Source of the DNA: an uncultured Saprospiraceae bacterium
Lineage (GTDB): Bacteria > Bacteroidota > Bacteroidia > Chitinophagales > Saprospiraceae
Direction: 5' to 3'
Length of the DNA: 64,000 bases
NCBI GenBank assembly: GCA_937923345.1
Contig: CAKZVJ010000042.1
Location: 26,275 to 90,274 of the forward strand
The first letter of the stretch is position 1. The number at the start of each line of letters is the position of its first letter. Under the pieces are notes generated by a model. That model was given only the letters and a program-made list of their open reading frames with translations. It was not told the DNA's origin and ran no database searches. Positions 26,558 to 36,039 of the stretch are shown here, piece by piece. A program made the position numbers and the translations under genes.

Positions 26558-28186
26558 ATGATGGATACAGCACCTAAGATAAAGAAAGTCACCTTTGAAA
26601 AATCATTCATTGATTACAGCCAAATCAGTCAAATATCTGCTAGAGATAAGGCTTATGTCGATGAAGAACCAGCACTGCGAGAATTCTACAAATACCAGCC
26701 GGATTTTGCCAATTTCAAGGATGTCATTCAAGATAAAAAGAATGCTAATATCAACAGAAAACTGCTTGCTTCGGTTTTGCTTGAACAATACCAAACCTTC
26801 AATATTTCTGCCAAGACTAAGATAAACATTGATAAGCTTTTGGAGCAAAATACCTATAGTGTAATCACAGCTCATCAACCTTCATTGTTTACGGGACCTT
26901 CTTATTTTATATATAAAATATGTTCCGTCATCAACCTATCCCAAAGACTGAATAGCGATTTGTCAAACAATTATGTAGTTCCCGTTTTCATTACTGGAGG
27001 GGAAGATCATGATTTTGAAGAAATCAGTACTGCTCAAGTATTTGGCAAAAAATTAGTTTGGGAGAATAGTACAGGCGGCTCTGTTGGCAAACTGAATAAT
27101 GATAGCTTGGGCCCAGTACTAGAAGAATTAAAAGAACTATTGGGAGACAGACCTATTGCGCAAGATATATACAGCACCATACATACAGCTTTCACAAAGC
27201 ATAGAAGCTATGGGCAAGGGATGCGCTATCTGGTCAATGAATTATTTGGATCTTATGGACTAATTGTGCTAGACATGAGTGATAAGCGTCTGAAGGAAGC
27301 ATTTATCCCGATCATTGAAAAGGAAATTTTTGAAAGAAAGTCCGTTGACTTTGTACAAGAAACGGTGGCGCGTCTTGAGAAAGCTGGATTCTCCAACCAA
27401 GCGTATCCTCGTGAAATCAACCTCTTTTATCTTGGAGATGGCTACAGAGAGCGCATTGTGTTTGAAGACAGTATATACAAAGTCAACAATCAAAATATCT
27501 CTTTTACAGAGGATGAAATCCGAGAGGAGATCCATAAAAGCCCAGAGCGTTTTTCTCCGAATGTAGTGCTGCGTCCGGTTTACCAGGAGTACATTATGCC
27601 GAACTTGGCTTATGTAGGTGGTGGTGGTGAATTGGCCTACTGGATGGAGCGTCAAAGTCAATTTGAATATTATGGAATCAATTTCCCGATGCTAATCAGA
27701 AGAAATTCTGTATTGATTATAGATAAGGGAAATCAAAAAAAACTCAACAAACTCTCTATTAGCTTAGAAAATTTGCTGGAGGAGGAACATATTATGGTCG
27801 CTGCTTTCTTGAAAAAGCATTCAGAGAATGAATTCACTCTAGAAACACAAAAAGAAGCTATATCCACAACCTACGATGAAATAGTTAGCGCAGTAGAAAA
27901 AGTCGACAAGTCTCTCGTAGCCACTGTAAAAGCAGAGAGAGCTAAACACATTAAGTCCCTTGAGAACTTGGAGGGGCGTCTAAAAAAAGCAGAAAAGAAT
28001 AAGCACGACACAGGTATCAGTCAATTGAAAAGTATCAAAGCAAAACTTTTTCCTGCCAATAATCTACAAGAACGAAAGGAAAACTTCCTTACCTTTTATA
28101 CAAGATATGGACAAAGCTATATTGAATACTTAGTAGAACATTTAGATCCCTTTCAAAAAGGATTGATGGTGATAAAAGAAGAGTAA
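26558..28186 (+). CDS. bshC: Bacillithiol biosynthesis cysteine-adding enzyme
   Basis: The 542-residue protein matches BshC, which is thought to add cysteine to glucosaminyl-malate in the last step of bacillithiol synthesis. Characteristic blocks are SVITAHQPSLFTGPSYFIYK (99-118), VFITGGEDHDFEEI, VVLRPVYQEYIMPNLAYVGG and GELAYWMERQ. The C-terminal third is a coiled coil (about 410-520), as in the crystallised enzyme. Its presence implies that bacillithiol, not glutathione, is the main thiol. It is monocistronic here and divergent from glpK. Confidence 0.95.
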   Translation: MMDTAPKIKKVTFEKSFIDYSQISQISARDKAYVDEEPALREFYKYQPDFANFKDVIQDKKNANINRKLLASVLLEQYQTFNISAKTKINIDKLLEQNTYSVITAHQPSLFTGPSYFIYKICSVINLSQRLNSDLSNNYVVPVFITGGEDHDFEEISTAQVFGKKLVWENSTGGSVGKLNNDSLGPVLEELKELLGDRPIAQDIYSTIHTAFTKHRSYGQGMRYLVNELFGSYGLIVLDMSDKRLKEAFIPIIEKEIFERKSVDFVQETVARLEKAGFSNQAYPREINLFYLGDGYRERIVFEDSIYKVNNQNISFTEDEIREEIHKSPERFSPNVVLRPVYQEYIMPNLAYVGGGGELAYWMERQSQFEYYGINFPMLIRRNSVLIIDKGNQKKLNKLSISLENLLEEEHIMVAAFLKKHSENEFTLETQKEAISTTYDEIVSAVEKVDKSLVATVKAERAKHIKSLENLEGRLKKAEKNKHDTGISQLKSIKAKLFPANNLQERKENFLTFYTRYGQSYIEYLVEHLDPFQKGLMVIKEE

Positions 28187-28251
28187 ACTTAGAATTTCAC
28201 CCTATCTATTTGTAATAATTGATAAATTAGAGCTGTATAAAACGTAGCTAT

Positions 28252-29742
28252 ATGCTTAAACATGTTTTTATAGTTTCATTGCTCTTAAGCTGGACTTCCA
28301 TTTTTACCCAAACCAAGGAAGAAACAAAAAATGCAATACTAGAACTAAAGGAGTTTCTCTCTATTCCAAATAATGGGCTTAATAGGGATGATATCAAGTC
28401 CAATATTAAATGGCTCGAAGACGCTTTTCACAAAAGAGGATTCAAGACACAAGAGGTGCAAACCTTGTCGAATCCAGTACTTTTTGCAGAAAAAATAATC
28501 TCAGAAAAGTTGCCTACCGTGCTATTTTATATGCACATGGATGGGCAAGCGGTTGATCGTAGCAAGTGGGATCAAGCTGACCCCTACATTCCTGTGCTCA
28601 AGCAACACATCGAAAATGAGTCCTGGGAAGAAATAGCTTGGTCATCTATTGATTTAGAAATAAACCTTGATTGGCGAATTTTCTCCCGTTCTGCTTCAGA
28701 TGATAAAATGCCCATAATTGCATTTCTAAATGCAATTGATCAAACTGGTGAAGAAAATCTATCCTGTAATATCAAGGTTCTATTAGATTCTGAGGAAGAA
28801 TTAGGTAGTCCAAATTTGGCCACGGCAGTAAAAGAAAACTTAGCACTCCTATCTGCAAATGCCTTAATCATAAATGATGGACCAATACATATTTCTGGTC
28901 ACCCTACTTTAATCTTTGGCTGTAGAGGTATGACAAGCTTTCATTTGACAGTCTGGGGTCCAGTAAAACCCCAACATAGCGGCCACTATGGCAACTACGC
29001 GCCTAACCCAGCCTTAAGATTAGCTCAACTTTTAGGTTCTATGAAAGACGAGGATGGCCGAGTTACTATCGAAGGGTATTACGATGGTATTCATCTAGAC
29101 GAGAAAACAAAGGCAATACTTGCATCTGTACCTGATAATCCAGAAAAAATTCATCAACTACTTCAAATCAATACACCTGAAAAGGTAGGCGCTAATTACC
29201 AAGAATCTTTACAATACCCTTCTCTAAATATAAGAGGCCTACGGTCTGCCTGGGTAGGTGCGCAAGCTAGAACCATTGTGCCCGATAATGCCGTTGCTGC
29301 TGTTGATATCAGACTTGTTCCCGAAAGTGACCCTGATAGATTAATTGGCTTGGTACGTAAACATATTGAGTCAAAAGGATACTCCATCTTAGATACGGAG
29401 CCCACAAAAGAACAAAGATTAGCGCACCCTAGATTGGTTACTATGACTGCTAGAGGAGGTGTCCTTCCCTTTAGAACCGACCTAGATGCACCCATCGGGA
29501 AATGGCTAAACACTGCCATCAAAAATAACTATAATGAAGATCCTATCAATATTAGGATTATGGGTGGAACTGTGCCTATGGCTCCCTTTATCAAAGCACT
29601 TGAGGTGCCAGCTGTAATTGTGCCTATGGTAAACGCAGACAATAATCAGCACAGTCCGAACGAAAATGTAAAATTAAGTTATCTAGTAAATGCCATGAAA
29701 ACTTTTAAGGCCATTTTCACTACTCCTCTGGATAAGATGTAG
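28252..29742 (+). CDS. Exported M20-family metallopeptidase
   Basis: The 496-residue protein has an N-terminal signal (MLKHVFIVSLLLSWTSIFTQ) and the M20 dizinc peptidase fold. Metal and catalytic motifs are in order: YMHMDGQ (HxD), SRSASDDKMP (bridging Asp), DSEEELGS (catalytic Glu pair) and a C-terminal His in NADNNQHSPNEN. A dimerisation domain lies between. It would cleave dipeptides or short peptides outside the cytoplasm; the substrate is not predictable. It is followed by a bidirectional terminator. Confidence 0.92.
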   Translation: MLKHVFIVSLLLSWTSIFTQTKEETKNAILELKEFLSIPNNGLNRDDIKSNIKWLEDAFHKRGFKTQEVQTLSNPVLFAEKIISEKLPTVLFYMHMDGQAVDRSKWDQADPYIPVLKQHIENESWEEIAWSSIDLEINLDWRIFSRSASDDKMPIIAFLNAIDQTGEENLSCNIKVLLDSEEELGSPNLATAVKENLALLSANALIINDGPIHISGHPTLIFGCRGMTSFHLTVWGPVKPQHSGHYGNYAPNPALRLAQLLGSMKDEDGRVTIEGYYDGIHLDEKTKAILASVPDNPEKIHQLLQINTPEKVGANYQESLQYPSLNIRGLRSAWVGAQARTIVPDNAVAAVDIRLVPESDPDRLIGLVRKHIESKGYSILDTEPTKEQRLAHPRLVTMTARGGVLPFRTDLDAPIGKWLNTAIKNNYNEDPINIRIMGGTVPMAPFIKALEVPAVIVPMVNADNNQHSPNENVKLSYLVNAMKTFKAIFTTPLDKM

Positions 29743-29760
29743 ATACGCTTCTGTTATTAA

Positions 29761-29797
29761 AAAAGAGGCATGATTTTTTGTAGTTCATGCCTCTTTT
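29761..29797. terminator. Bidirectional hairpin terminator between the M20 peptidase gene and accD
   Basis: AAAAGAGGCATGA pairs perfectly with TCATGCCTCTTTT over an 11-base loop. A- and T-runs on both sides allow termination of both convergent genes. Confidence 0.85.
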
Positions 29798-29823
29798 ATT
29801 CAATACAAATATTATTAAAACGC

Positions 29824-30684
29824 CTAAGATGCTTTACTTGCCGAATTAAAGAAGGCAAGTAGTTCTCCAATTTTATTGGTTAGATCTTTTCGATCTACAA
29901 TAAAGTCAAGAAAACCATGCTCAACTAAAAATTCTGAACGTTGGAATCCTTCGGGTAAGTCTTTCTTTATCGTCTCCTTGATAACTCTTGGACCAGCAAA
30001 ACCGATCAACGCTCCAGGTTCGGAAAAATTTATATCACCTAACATGGCAAAAGAGGCAGTGACACCACCAGTAGTTGGATCTGTTAGAAACGAAAAATAA
30101 GGTAATTTATTCTTTGCAAGCAAGGTCAACTTTGCACTAGTCTTAGCCATTTGCATGAGTGAAAAGGCACTCTCCATCATTCTTGCGCCACCAGATTTAC
30201 TGATTATCATAAAAGGGGCACCCACCTCTATGCAATAGTCGATCGCCATAGAAATTTTTTCTCCCATGACGGAGCCCATTGATCCACCTATAAAACTAAA
30301 ATCCATAGCCGCAATCACTAATGGCATTTTATTTACCTTACCATAAGCCACGCTAATGGAATCCATTACATCTGTCTTCTCGTGAGCTGTAGTGAGTCGA
30401 TCCGAATAAGACTTAAGATCTGTCCAATCTAAAAAGTCCTTTGACACTAGATTATTGAAAAGGTCTACGAACTTTCCATTATCATAGATCATTTCAAAAT
30501 AATCATGCGAGCCTATTCTAACGTGATAATTGCAAAAAGGGCATTTAAAAAAGTTCTCCTTTAACTCCTTATTAGTTGAAGTTTCATTACAAGATTTGCA
30601 CTTGAACCACAGACCATCTGGAGCCTCTTTTTTGTTTTGTGTTGCTGTTTGTATTCCTTCTTTGAGGCGTTTAAACCAACCCAT
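29824..30684 (-). CDS. accD: Acetyl-CoA carboxylase carboxyltransferase, beta subunit
   Basis: The 286-residue protein carries the N-terminal zinc ribbon C29-x2-C32 and C48-x2-C51 and the crotonase-like carboxyltransferase core with SGGARMMESAFSLMQMAK and LTDPTTGGVTASFAMLGD. With AccA it transfers carboxyl from biotin-carboxyl carrier protein to acetyl-CoA in the first step of fatty acid synthesis. The start MGWFKRLKEGI is typical of the family. It lies 72 bases downstream of hemE on the same strand and may be co-transcribed. Confidence 0.96.
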   Translation of the reverse strand: MGWFKRLKEGIQTATQNKKEAPDGLWFKCKSCNETSTNKELKENFFKCPFCNYHVRIGSHDYFEMIYDNGKFVDLFNNLVSKDFLDWTDLKSYSDRLTTAHEKTDVMDSISVAYGKVNKMPLVIAAMDFSFIGGSMGSVMGEKISMAIDYCIEVGAPFMIISKSGGARMMESAFSLMQMAKTSAKLTLLAKNKLPYFSFLTDPTTGGVTASFAMLGDINFSEPGALIGFAGPRVIKETIKKDLPEGFQRSEFLVEHGFLDFIVDRKDLTNKIGELLAFFNSASKAS

Positions 30685-30756
30685 AGAATGTTATTATTGA
30701 TTCATTTGAGAGGCCAAAATAGGCCACTGAGATCAAAAATGCTAATTTCTAGCAAA

Positions 30757-31791
30757 CTAGCTACTATATTTATAATTTTTGACGGTATTCACGTATGTTT
30801 TCACTCCATTTAACGGAGTATCTGGGTATACTCCATGCCCCAAATTAGCAATATGCCCCTGGCCAAATTGCTCTAACATCGCTTGCGTTTTTGATTCAAT
30901 TTGCTTTTCATCGGCATATAATTGACAGGGATCTAGATTTCCTTGCAAAATTTTATCTTTTGCTGCCTTACGCGCAAATTTAGGGTCTATAGTCCAATCA
31001 ACGCCTAAGGCCTCACATTCCATTTCAGCTAATACATCAAAAGAAAACCATGCTCCTTTCGCGAACACGATTACTGGAACCTCATCTATCGCTTTACAGA
31101 TTTTGGCTAAATAGGGCGCTGCAAAATTATTGTATAAATCAGGAGTCAAGATACCTGCCCAAGAATCAAAAAGCTGAATGGTGTCTACCCCATTTTTTAT
31201 TTTCAATTTAAGATAGGCTATGATGGTATCAGTTATGGCATTAAGTAGCTTATGAGCTAGTTCAGGATCTTTATACAAAAGGCGTTTTGCTTTACTAAAT
31301 GTCTTAGAACCACTACCTTCCACCATATACGCTAGCAATGTCCAAGGAGCGCCACTAAATCCAATTAATGGAACTCGGTTATCTAGCAAATCCTTTGTTA
31401 AACGGATTGCCTCAAAAACGTATTCTAGTTTTTCCGCTGCTATTTGACCGGATATCAACTGTTCTACATCTTTACTAGACTGAATAGTTTGATTAAAAAG
31501 CGGGCCTTTTTTTTCAACCATCTCGTAATCCAATCCCATGCACTCCGGTATTACGAGTATATCAGAAAAAATGATTGCTGCATCAACATCTAACTCATCC
31601 ACTGGCTGAACAGTAACTTCTGCCGCTAATGAAGGAGTAAAAAGTAACTCTTTAAAACCAGATAAACTTGAACGAATGGCTCTGTATTGTGGAAGTATCC
31701 TACCAGCCTGGCGCATAAGCCACACTGGTGGACGTTCCACAGAATGCCCTTTTAATGTTCGAAGAAATAGATCGTTTTTTATGTTTGCCAT
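30757..31791 (-). CDS. hemE: Uroporphyrinogen decarboxylase
   Basis: HemE decarboxylates the four acetate side chains of uroporphyrinogen III to give coproporphyrinogen III. The 344-residue protein has the N-terminal signature PPVWLMRQAGR, the second signature GFSGAPWTLLAYMVEG, and QLFDSWAGIL. HemF, the next enzyme of the pathway, is about 10 kb away at 41289. The start codon lies almost directly after a TAnnTTTG box, so the mRNA may have little or no leader. Confidence 0.96.
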   Translation of the reverse strand: MANIKNDLFLRTLKGHSVERPPVWLMRQAGRILPQYRAIRSSLSGFKELLFTPSLAAEVTVQPVDELDVDAAIIFSDILVIPECMGLDYEMVEKKGPLFNQTIQSSKDVEQLISGQIAAEKLEYVFEAIRLTKDLLDNRVPLIGFSGAPWTLLAYMVEGSGSKTFSKAKRLLYKDPELAHKLLNAITDTIIAYLKLKIKNGVDTIQLFDSWAGILTPDLYNNFAAPYLAKICKAIDEVPVIVFAKGAWFSFDVLAEMECEALGVDWTIDPKFARKAAKDKILQGNLDPCQLYADEKQIESKTQAMLEQFGQGHIANLGHGVYPDTPLNGVKTYVNTVKNYKYSS

Positions 31792-31796
31792 AAAGG

Positions 31797-31804
31797 CAAA
31801 AGTA
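31797..31804 (-). promoter_or_regulatory. Candidate -7 element of hemE
   Basis: The minus strand reads TACTTTTG, an exact TAnnTTTG match, ending five bases before the hemE ATG. Transcription would start at or next to the start codon. Confidence 0.45.
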
Positions 31805-31858
31805 GCAATCCTTCGTCAAAAGAGCGTTTATATTATGTAAAGAAAAAGTCTAGAAGAA

Positions 31859-32485
31859 TTATCCTTGAGCAGATCCATTTGACTCTGGAGTATGCTCTGG
31901 CATACTTGTACGACTTGCTATTGGTGTAACCTCTTGATCCATTGGACGTTCTGGTGTTTTGATAATATTTTGCTTTCCATCCTCACCAAAAAGTTCTTTA
32001 GATTTTTGATTATAAGCTAATGCCGCCTTCTCGGGAGTATCAAACATGCCAATATGGATGGATTTGCGATTTAATGATATTACAGCTCTGTATCGGTTAT
32101 TCTCTTTATAAACTCCTGTATAACCTGTCTTAGAGCTAGTTTTTCTTTTTCTGCTTGCTACAGCTCTAGATCGCCAGCATATATTCTCAAGTCTACAATC
32201 AAGCTTATTATCATTTTTTGCTCCAACAAGGTCGTTAGATTCGCTTTTTTCTTCTAACTTGAAGCGCTCGGCTATCAACTTGTGTAAGTAAATAGTCTTA
32301 GTTGCATACCCGCCTTCTGGCTTTTTAGTAGTTTTTTGGAAAACCGCACAACCACTAGAATGGCGCCTAAGATTATTAAATAAATCTACTTTTTTGAAGT
32401 AAGTATCACTTGATAGTTGTTCGAATACGAATTCGTCTATCAATACAATTTCGTGGGAATTTTTTAGTTTAATTTTGTAAAGCAA
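31859..32485 (-). CDS. AP2-domain protein with a degenerate HNH-like part
   Basis: The 208-residue protein has an AP2/ERF-type DNA-binding domain at about 121-168 (GYTGVYKENNRYRAVISL, then GMFDTPEKAALAYNQK). Before it (60-105) lies a segment laid out like an HNH homing-nuclease domain: LHKLIAERF, then NDNKLDCRLENICW. The usual NHxDGNxxNN stretch with the metal-binding His reads LVGAKNDNKLD, so the nuclease is probably inactive. It may be a domesticated homing-endonuclease relative acting as a DNA-binding protein. The start codon is TTG at 32485, and no in-frame ATG precedes the AP2 domain. The C-terminal tail is Pro/Ser-rich. Confidence 0.75.
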   Translation of the reverse strand: MLYKIKLKNSHEIVLIDEFVFEQLSSDTYFKKVDLFNNLRRHSSGCAVFQKTTKKPEGGYATKTIYLHKLIAERFKLEEKSESNDLVGAKNDNKLDCRLENICWRSRAVASRKRKTSSKTGYTGVYKENNRYRAVISLNRKSIHIGMFDTPEKAALAYNQKSKELFGEDGKQNIIKTPERPMDQEVTPIASRTSMPEHTPESNGSAQG

Positions 32486-32653
32486 AATAATTTGTTTTAT
32501 AGGGTTAATAATCAGTTTCCTTGTTTTTTAATCAAGGTGTTAATTGGTTTTTTGGTAAATGCTTCATTTAGTCTTGAATCAAATCTAAGGTACAAATAAA
32601 ATAGACGCTTTATTTAAATTTTAATGTTAAAGGCCTAAATATTAGACGATTGT

Positions 32654-33712
32654 ATGTCAATAAAAAATGAAATATGTATCCAGCGCTGCTTCGATCTTGC
32701 TCGACTGGGCACTGGTAGAGTCTCCCCTAATCCTATAGTCGGTGCGCTAATTGTATCACATGAAGAAGTTCTTGGGGAAGGCTTCTACAAAGAATACGGA
32801 AATTCTCATGCAGAAGTTATAGCCATACAATCTTCTATTAAAAAAAATATCGAAAATTTTCAGAATAGCACTATTTATGTGTCTTTAGAACCCTGTAATA
32901 TTTATGGAAAGACTCCTCCTTGTAGTCAGCTTATTATGAATCACAAAATCCCCAAAGTAGTGGTTTCAAGCATAGATAAAACAGAAGGCGTTAACTTTTC
33001 AGGAATCCAAGTCTTGAAAGATAATGGACATGAGGTTCGGCATGGTGTACTAAAACGCAAAGGCAATTTTATCGCACGGATAAGGAATACGTTTGTAAGT
33101 CGAAAGCGACCTTACATTATCCTTAAGTTTGCTCAAAGCGCGGACGGTTTCATGTCCAAACGAGGGCAACAAACTTGGCTGAGTAACGCTTACTCTAAAA
33201 GGCTAGTACACAAATGGAGAACTGAGGTTCAATCGATTATGGTAGGAACTAATACAGTTTTGATAGACAATCCAAAATTAACAGCTAGGCAATTTCAAGG
33301 CAAATCGCCTCTCAGAATTTCCATTGATCTTCAAAGTAAAATTCCTGAAACAGCTTTTATTAAGGACGGTACAGTTCCGACTTGGATATATACAAAAAAA
33401 ACAACTCAGCAAAAAAAAACTTCTAATCTTGAATACAAATCAATCTTACACAACAAGGATTTGATACCTCAAGTTCTGAATGATTTGTACGATGCTAAAC
33501 GCAATACCCTACTTGTAGAAGGTGGATCTAGCCTACTGAATAGCTTTATAGAAGCGGGGCTATGGGATGAAGTACGTATAATAAAAAGCACTAAAATTTT
33601 GCATGATGGTTTGGAAGCCCCTAGGCTAAAAGGTGTTCAAATTGGGAATTTTAAGCTTTATAATGACGAAATTACATTACTATTAAGTCCAAATAATGTT
33701 ATTTATAGTTAA
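32654..33712 (+). CDS. ribD: Bifunctional riboflavin deaminase/reductase RibD
   Basis: The 352-residue protein combines the N-terminal diaminohydroxyphosphoribosylaminopyrimidine deaminase with the C-terminal reductase of the riboflavin pathway. The deaminase zinc motif is complete: HAE with His52 and Glu54, and EPCNIYGKTPPC with Cys81 and Cys90. The reductase half begins near residue 150 (RPYIILKFAQSADGFM) and contains WRTEVQSIMVGTNTVLIDNP and LVEGGSSLL. The ribB gene is far away at 58 kb, so riboflavin genes are scattered. Confidence 0.95.
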   Translation: MSIKNEICIQRCFDLARLGTGRVSPNPIVGALIVSHEEVLGEGFYKEYGNSHAEVIAIQSSIKKNIENFQNSTIYVSLEPCNIYGKTPPCSQLIMNHKIPKVVVSSIDKTEGVNFSGIQVLKDNGHEVRHGVLKRKGNFIARIRNTFVSRKRPYIILKFAQSADGFMSKRGQQTWLSNAYSKRLVHKWRTEVQSIMVGTNTVLIDNPKLTARQFQGKSPLRISIDLQSKIPETAFIKDGTVPTWIYTKKTTQQKKTSNLEYKSILHNKDLIPQVLNDLYDAKRNTLLVEGGSSLLNSFIEAGLWDEVRIIKSTKILHDGLEAPRLKGVQIGNFKLYNDEITLLLSPNNVIYS

Positions 33713-33803
33713 GGTTTTTTTAAAATATACATTAGAACACATTTCTATTTGATTCCTATGTTCTAATAGTGTTATTTTACTAAAGCGAATAGTTTGGCTA
33801 AAT

Positions 33804-34400
33804 ATGTACAAGACAATCCTCATAATTATTTTCTCAGCCTTTTTGGCTAGCCAGGTTACAGCACAGGCACCGGTTAAGTGGTACACCTTTGAAGAAGCAA
33901 TTGAGCTCCAAAAGGTGGAACAGCGTAAAATAGTGATTGATGTATTTACAGAATGGTGTGGATGGTGCAAGCGTATGGATAAGTCGACCTTTCAAAAAAA
34001 CCACATCGCTAATTATCTCAATGAAAACTACTATCCCGTTAAGCTAGACGCAGAGCAGAAAGAAGATATAAATTTTGCTGGTCAAAATTTCAGCTTCATC
34101 GATAAAGGCAAAGGCAGAAGCTATCACGAGTTCGCCTTGGCAGTTACTAAAGGCCAATTGAGTTATCCAACGCTAGTTTTTATTGATGAAAATATGAATA
34201 TCATTCAATCTATACCTGGATTTCGCACCGCTCAAGAATTTGAAATCATTATGACGTACTTCGGTGAGGATCAGCACAAGAGTGTACCTTGGTCATCCTA
34301 TCAAAGTGAATATGTACCTATGCGTATCAAGTTTAAACATGATGCAGCAAAAAAAGAGGTCAAGCCAGTTATGCCCGCTAAATTTAATGGCAACAAATAA
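33804..34400 (+). CDS. Exported thioredoxin-fold protein
   Basis: The 198-residue protein has a signal peptide (MYKTILIIIFSAFLASQVTAQ) and a thioredoxin-like domain with the redox motif WCGWC (Cys52, Cys55) after VIDVFTE. A cis-Pro loop is suggested by GQLSYPTLVFID. It resembles the DUF255/thioredoxin_7 group of periplasmic disulfide reductases. The tail after about residue 165 is basic and low in complexity. It ends six bases from a convergent hypothetical gene. Confidence 0.88.
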   Translation: MYKTILIIIFSAFLASQVTAQAPVKWYTFEEAIELQKVEQRKIVIDVFTEWCGWCKRMDKSTFQKNHIANYLNENYYPVKLDAEQKEDINFAGQNFSFIDKGKGRSYHEFALAVTKGQLSYPTLVFIDENMNIIQSIPGFRTAQEFEIIMTYFGEDQHKSVPWSSYQSEYVPMRIKFKHDAAKKEVKPVMPAKFNGNK

Positions 34401-34406
34401 TGGTAT

Positions 34407-34751
34407 CTAGTCAAGTCCGCAAGCACTTCTCAATAGCTCATCTATCTTACCTTGTTCTGGCGATTCTGGTAAAATCACTCTTTTAGTCTTCTCTTCTCCG
34501 TATACAATCAGCATCGCGCAAACACCCGATCTATGCTTGATTCGCAGAGATTTACTATCCAGTATGGTATCAATTTTTGAAGAAAGTTTGTCGTGATTTT
34601 TTTGTGTCAACTTGCCCTTAGTCGCTTTGCCACCATCATATTTCCCTGTAAAGGATTTCTCTTTGGTCAAAGGTTCAAATTCGACTTTAAGCTTATCGAT
34701 AGTATACACGTTATTATTAAGGTCAAAGTATCTAAATTGTGGGCTTACCAT
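34407..34751 (-). CDS. Hypothetical protein, 114 residues
   Basis: I do not recognise this protein. It starts MVSPQFRYFDLNNNVYTID, is rich in Lys, and has no signal peptide or membrane segment. The pattern suggests a small alpha/beta fold: two beta strands, a lysine-rich loop, helices with spaced Leu/Ile, a Cys-containing strand (RSGVCAMLIVYGEE) and a helix near the C terminus. It is a single gene, convergent with the thioredoxin-like gene. The 226 bases upstream hold no recognisable element. Confidence 0.6.
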   Translation of the reverse strand: MVSPQFRYFDLNNNVYTIDKLKVEFEPLTKEKSFTGKYDGGKATKGKLTQKNHDKLSSKIDTILDSKSLRIKHRSGVCAMLIVYGEEKTKRVILPESPEQGKIDELLRSACGLD

Positions 34752-34977
34752 TCCGTATTATTTGAGAAGATTATATGTTTCTGTTCACAATGTACAAATA
34801 GTCTTGTAATAAGTGAAAAATGACTCAGAGTATTGGTCACGCTGCCCTTCTCTATCGTTTTAATGGCAAGGTTTAAACTCTACTCAGGATGGAAATTTGA
34901 ACATTTGCTTTTAAAAAGATTCCATTCTTTTGGTTTAGGTTTCACATCTTGAATTCCTGAAACTATAGTGCGAGAGA

Positions 34978-35970
34978 TTACTCTTCCTCCTTCTTAATGG
35001 AGGCTTTGCTCCAATGCTCAGTAGCCCAAAGTTCTTGTTGCTTAGGACTCAAGAAAGTCCACGCTATGACTCTACTCCTCTTGTTGCCTTGGCCCATTTG
35101 CAAAGTGTTTAATTCGTATGCACCAATATCTTCTATATGGTTATAGAAATACTCAAGATGTTCGTGTTTGGAGACAAGAGAAGTAAACCAAAAACACTTT
35201 CCTCCAAAGTCCTTGCTCTCCGTTATCATCCGACGGATAAATTTCTTTTCTCCCCCTTTGTACCAAAGCTCATTACTTCTACCTGCAAAATTCAACTTAG
35301 GAGGTCCATAAGTCTCCTCTACATTTATGTTCTTTTGTTTTCTAAGTGAACCAAATCGTGCTTCTCCCAAATTCGCATGAAACGGAGGATTGCATACGAC
35401 AAGGTCGTACCGCTCTTCTTGATGAAATACACCCGTAAACATGTTTTTACTTTCAGGCTGTAGCCTAAGCTCAATGTGTTTTTTCAAATGTACATTTTCA
35501 CCTAAGATGTTTTGGGCAGAATCAATTGCCCCTTGGTCTATATCTACACCTACAAACTGCCATCCATATTCATGATTTCCCACTATGGGGTATACGCAAT
35601 TAGCCCCCACTCCAATGTCTAAGCACTTGATAGTCGAACCTGTCGGAATTACGTCATTGTTCTTGCCCGCCATCAAGTCTGCTACATTGTGAATATAATC
35701 AGCTCGTCCGGGCACTGCGGGTGTCAAATAGCGCTCAGGAATATCCCAGAATTCCAAATTATAAAAATGAATAAGTAATGCTTGATTCAGTGCCTTTACA
35801 GCAGCCGGATCTCCGAAGTCTATAGATTCATCCCCGTATTTATTCAGTCTTACATAGGGGGCCAAGATTGGACTGGTAGTAGATAAGGCTTTGAGGTCAT
35901 ATCGCTCTCTATGCGCATTGCGTCGATGGAGTCTTCCTTTCTTCTTTGGCTTTTTTACTTTCTTACTCAA
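34978..35970 (-). CDS. rlmF: 23S rRNA (adenine-N6)-methyltransferase RlmF
   Basis: RlmF methylates A1618 of 23S rRNA. The 330-residue protein has a basic N-terminal extension (MSKKVKKPKKKGRLHRRNAHR), the SAM loop LDIGVGANCVYP at 117-128 and the adenine-methylase catalytic motif NPPF at 194-197. A family-specific stretch after it contains ELWYKGGEKKF. Length and domain order match the family. A TAnnTTTG box lies 22 bases upstream. Confidence 0.95.
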   Translation of the reverse strand: MSKKVKKPKKKGRLHRRNAHRERYDLKALSTTSPILAPYVRLNKYGDESIDFGDPAAVKALNQALLIHFYNLEFWDIPERYLTPAVPGRADYIHNVADLMAGKNNDVIPTGSTIKCLDIGVGANCVYPIVGNHEYGWQFVGVDIDQGAIDSAQNILGENVHLKKHIELRLQPESKNMFTGVFHQEERYDLVVCNPPFHANLGEARFGSLRKQKNINVEETYGPPKLNFAGRSNELWYKGGEKKFIRRMITESKDFGGKCFWFTSLVSKHEHLEYFYNHIEDIGAYELNTLQMGQGNKRSRVIAWTFLSPKQQELWATEHWSKASIKKEEE

Positions 35971-35992
35971 GAGCTAGGTTTTAATTACCGCG

Positions 35993-36000
35993 CAAAGGTA
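35993..36000 (-). promoter_or_regulatory. Candidate -7 element of rlmF
   Basis: The minus strand reads TACCTTTG, matching TAnnTTTG exactly, between rlmF and the YkgJ-like gene. It suggests rlmF has its own promoter rather than being the tail of the upstream operon. Confidence 0.45.
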
Positions 36001-36039
36001 ATAGAAATTCTATTCTTATATCTAAAACTAAAGTCTCCC

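Noticed and set aside
34752..34977. tRNA or small RNA in the gap upstream of the 34407 gene
   Set aside because: No cloverleaf or strong hairpin could be drawn from the sequence.
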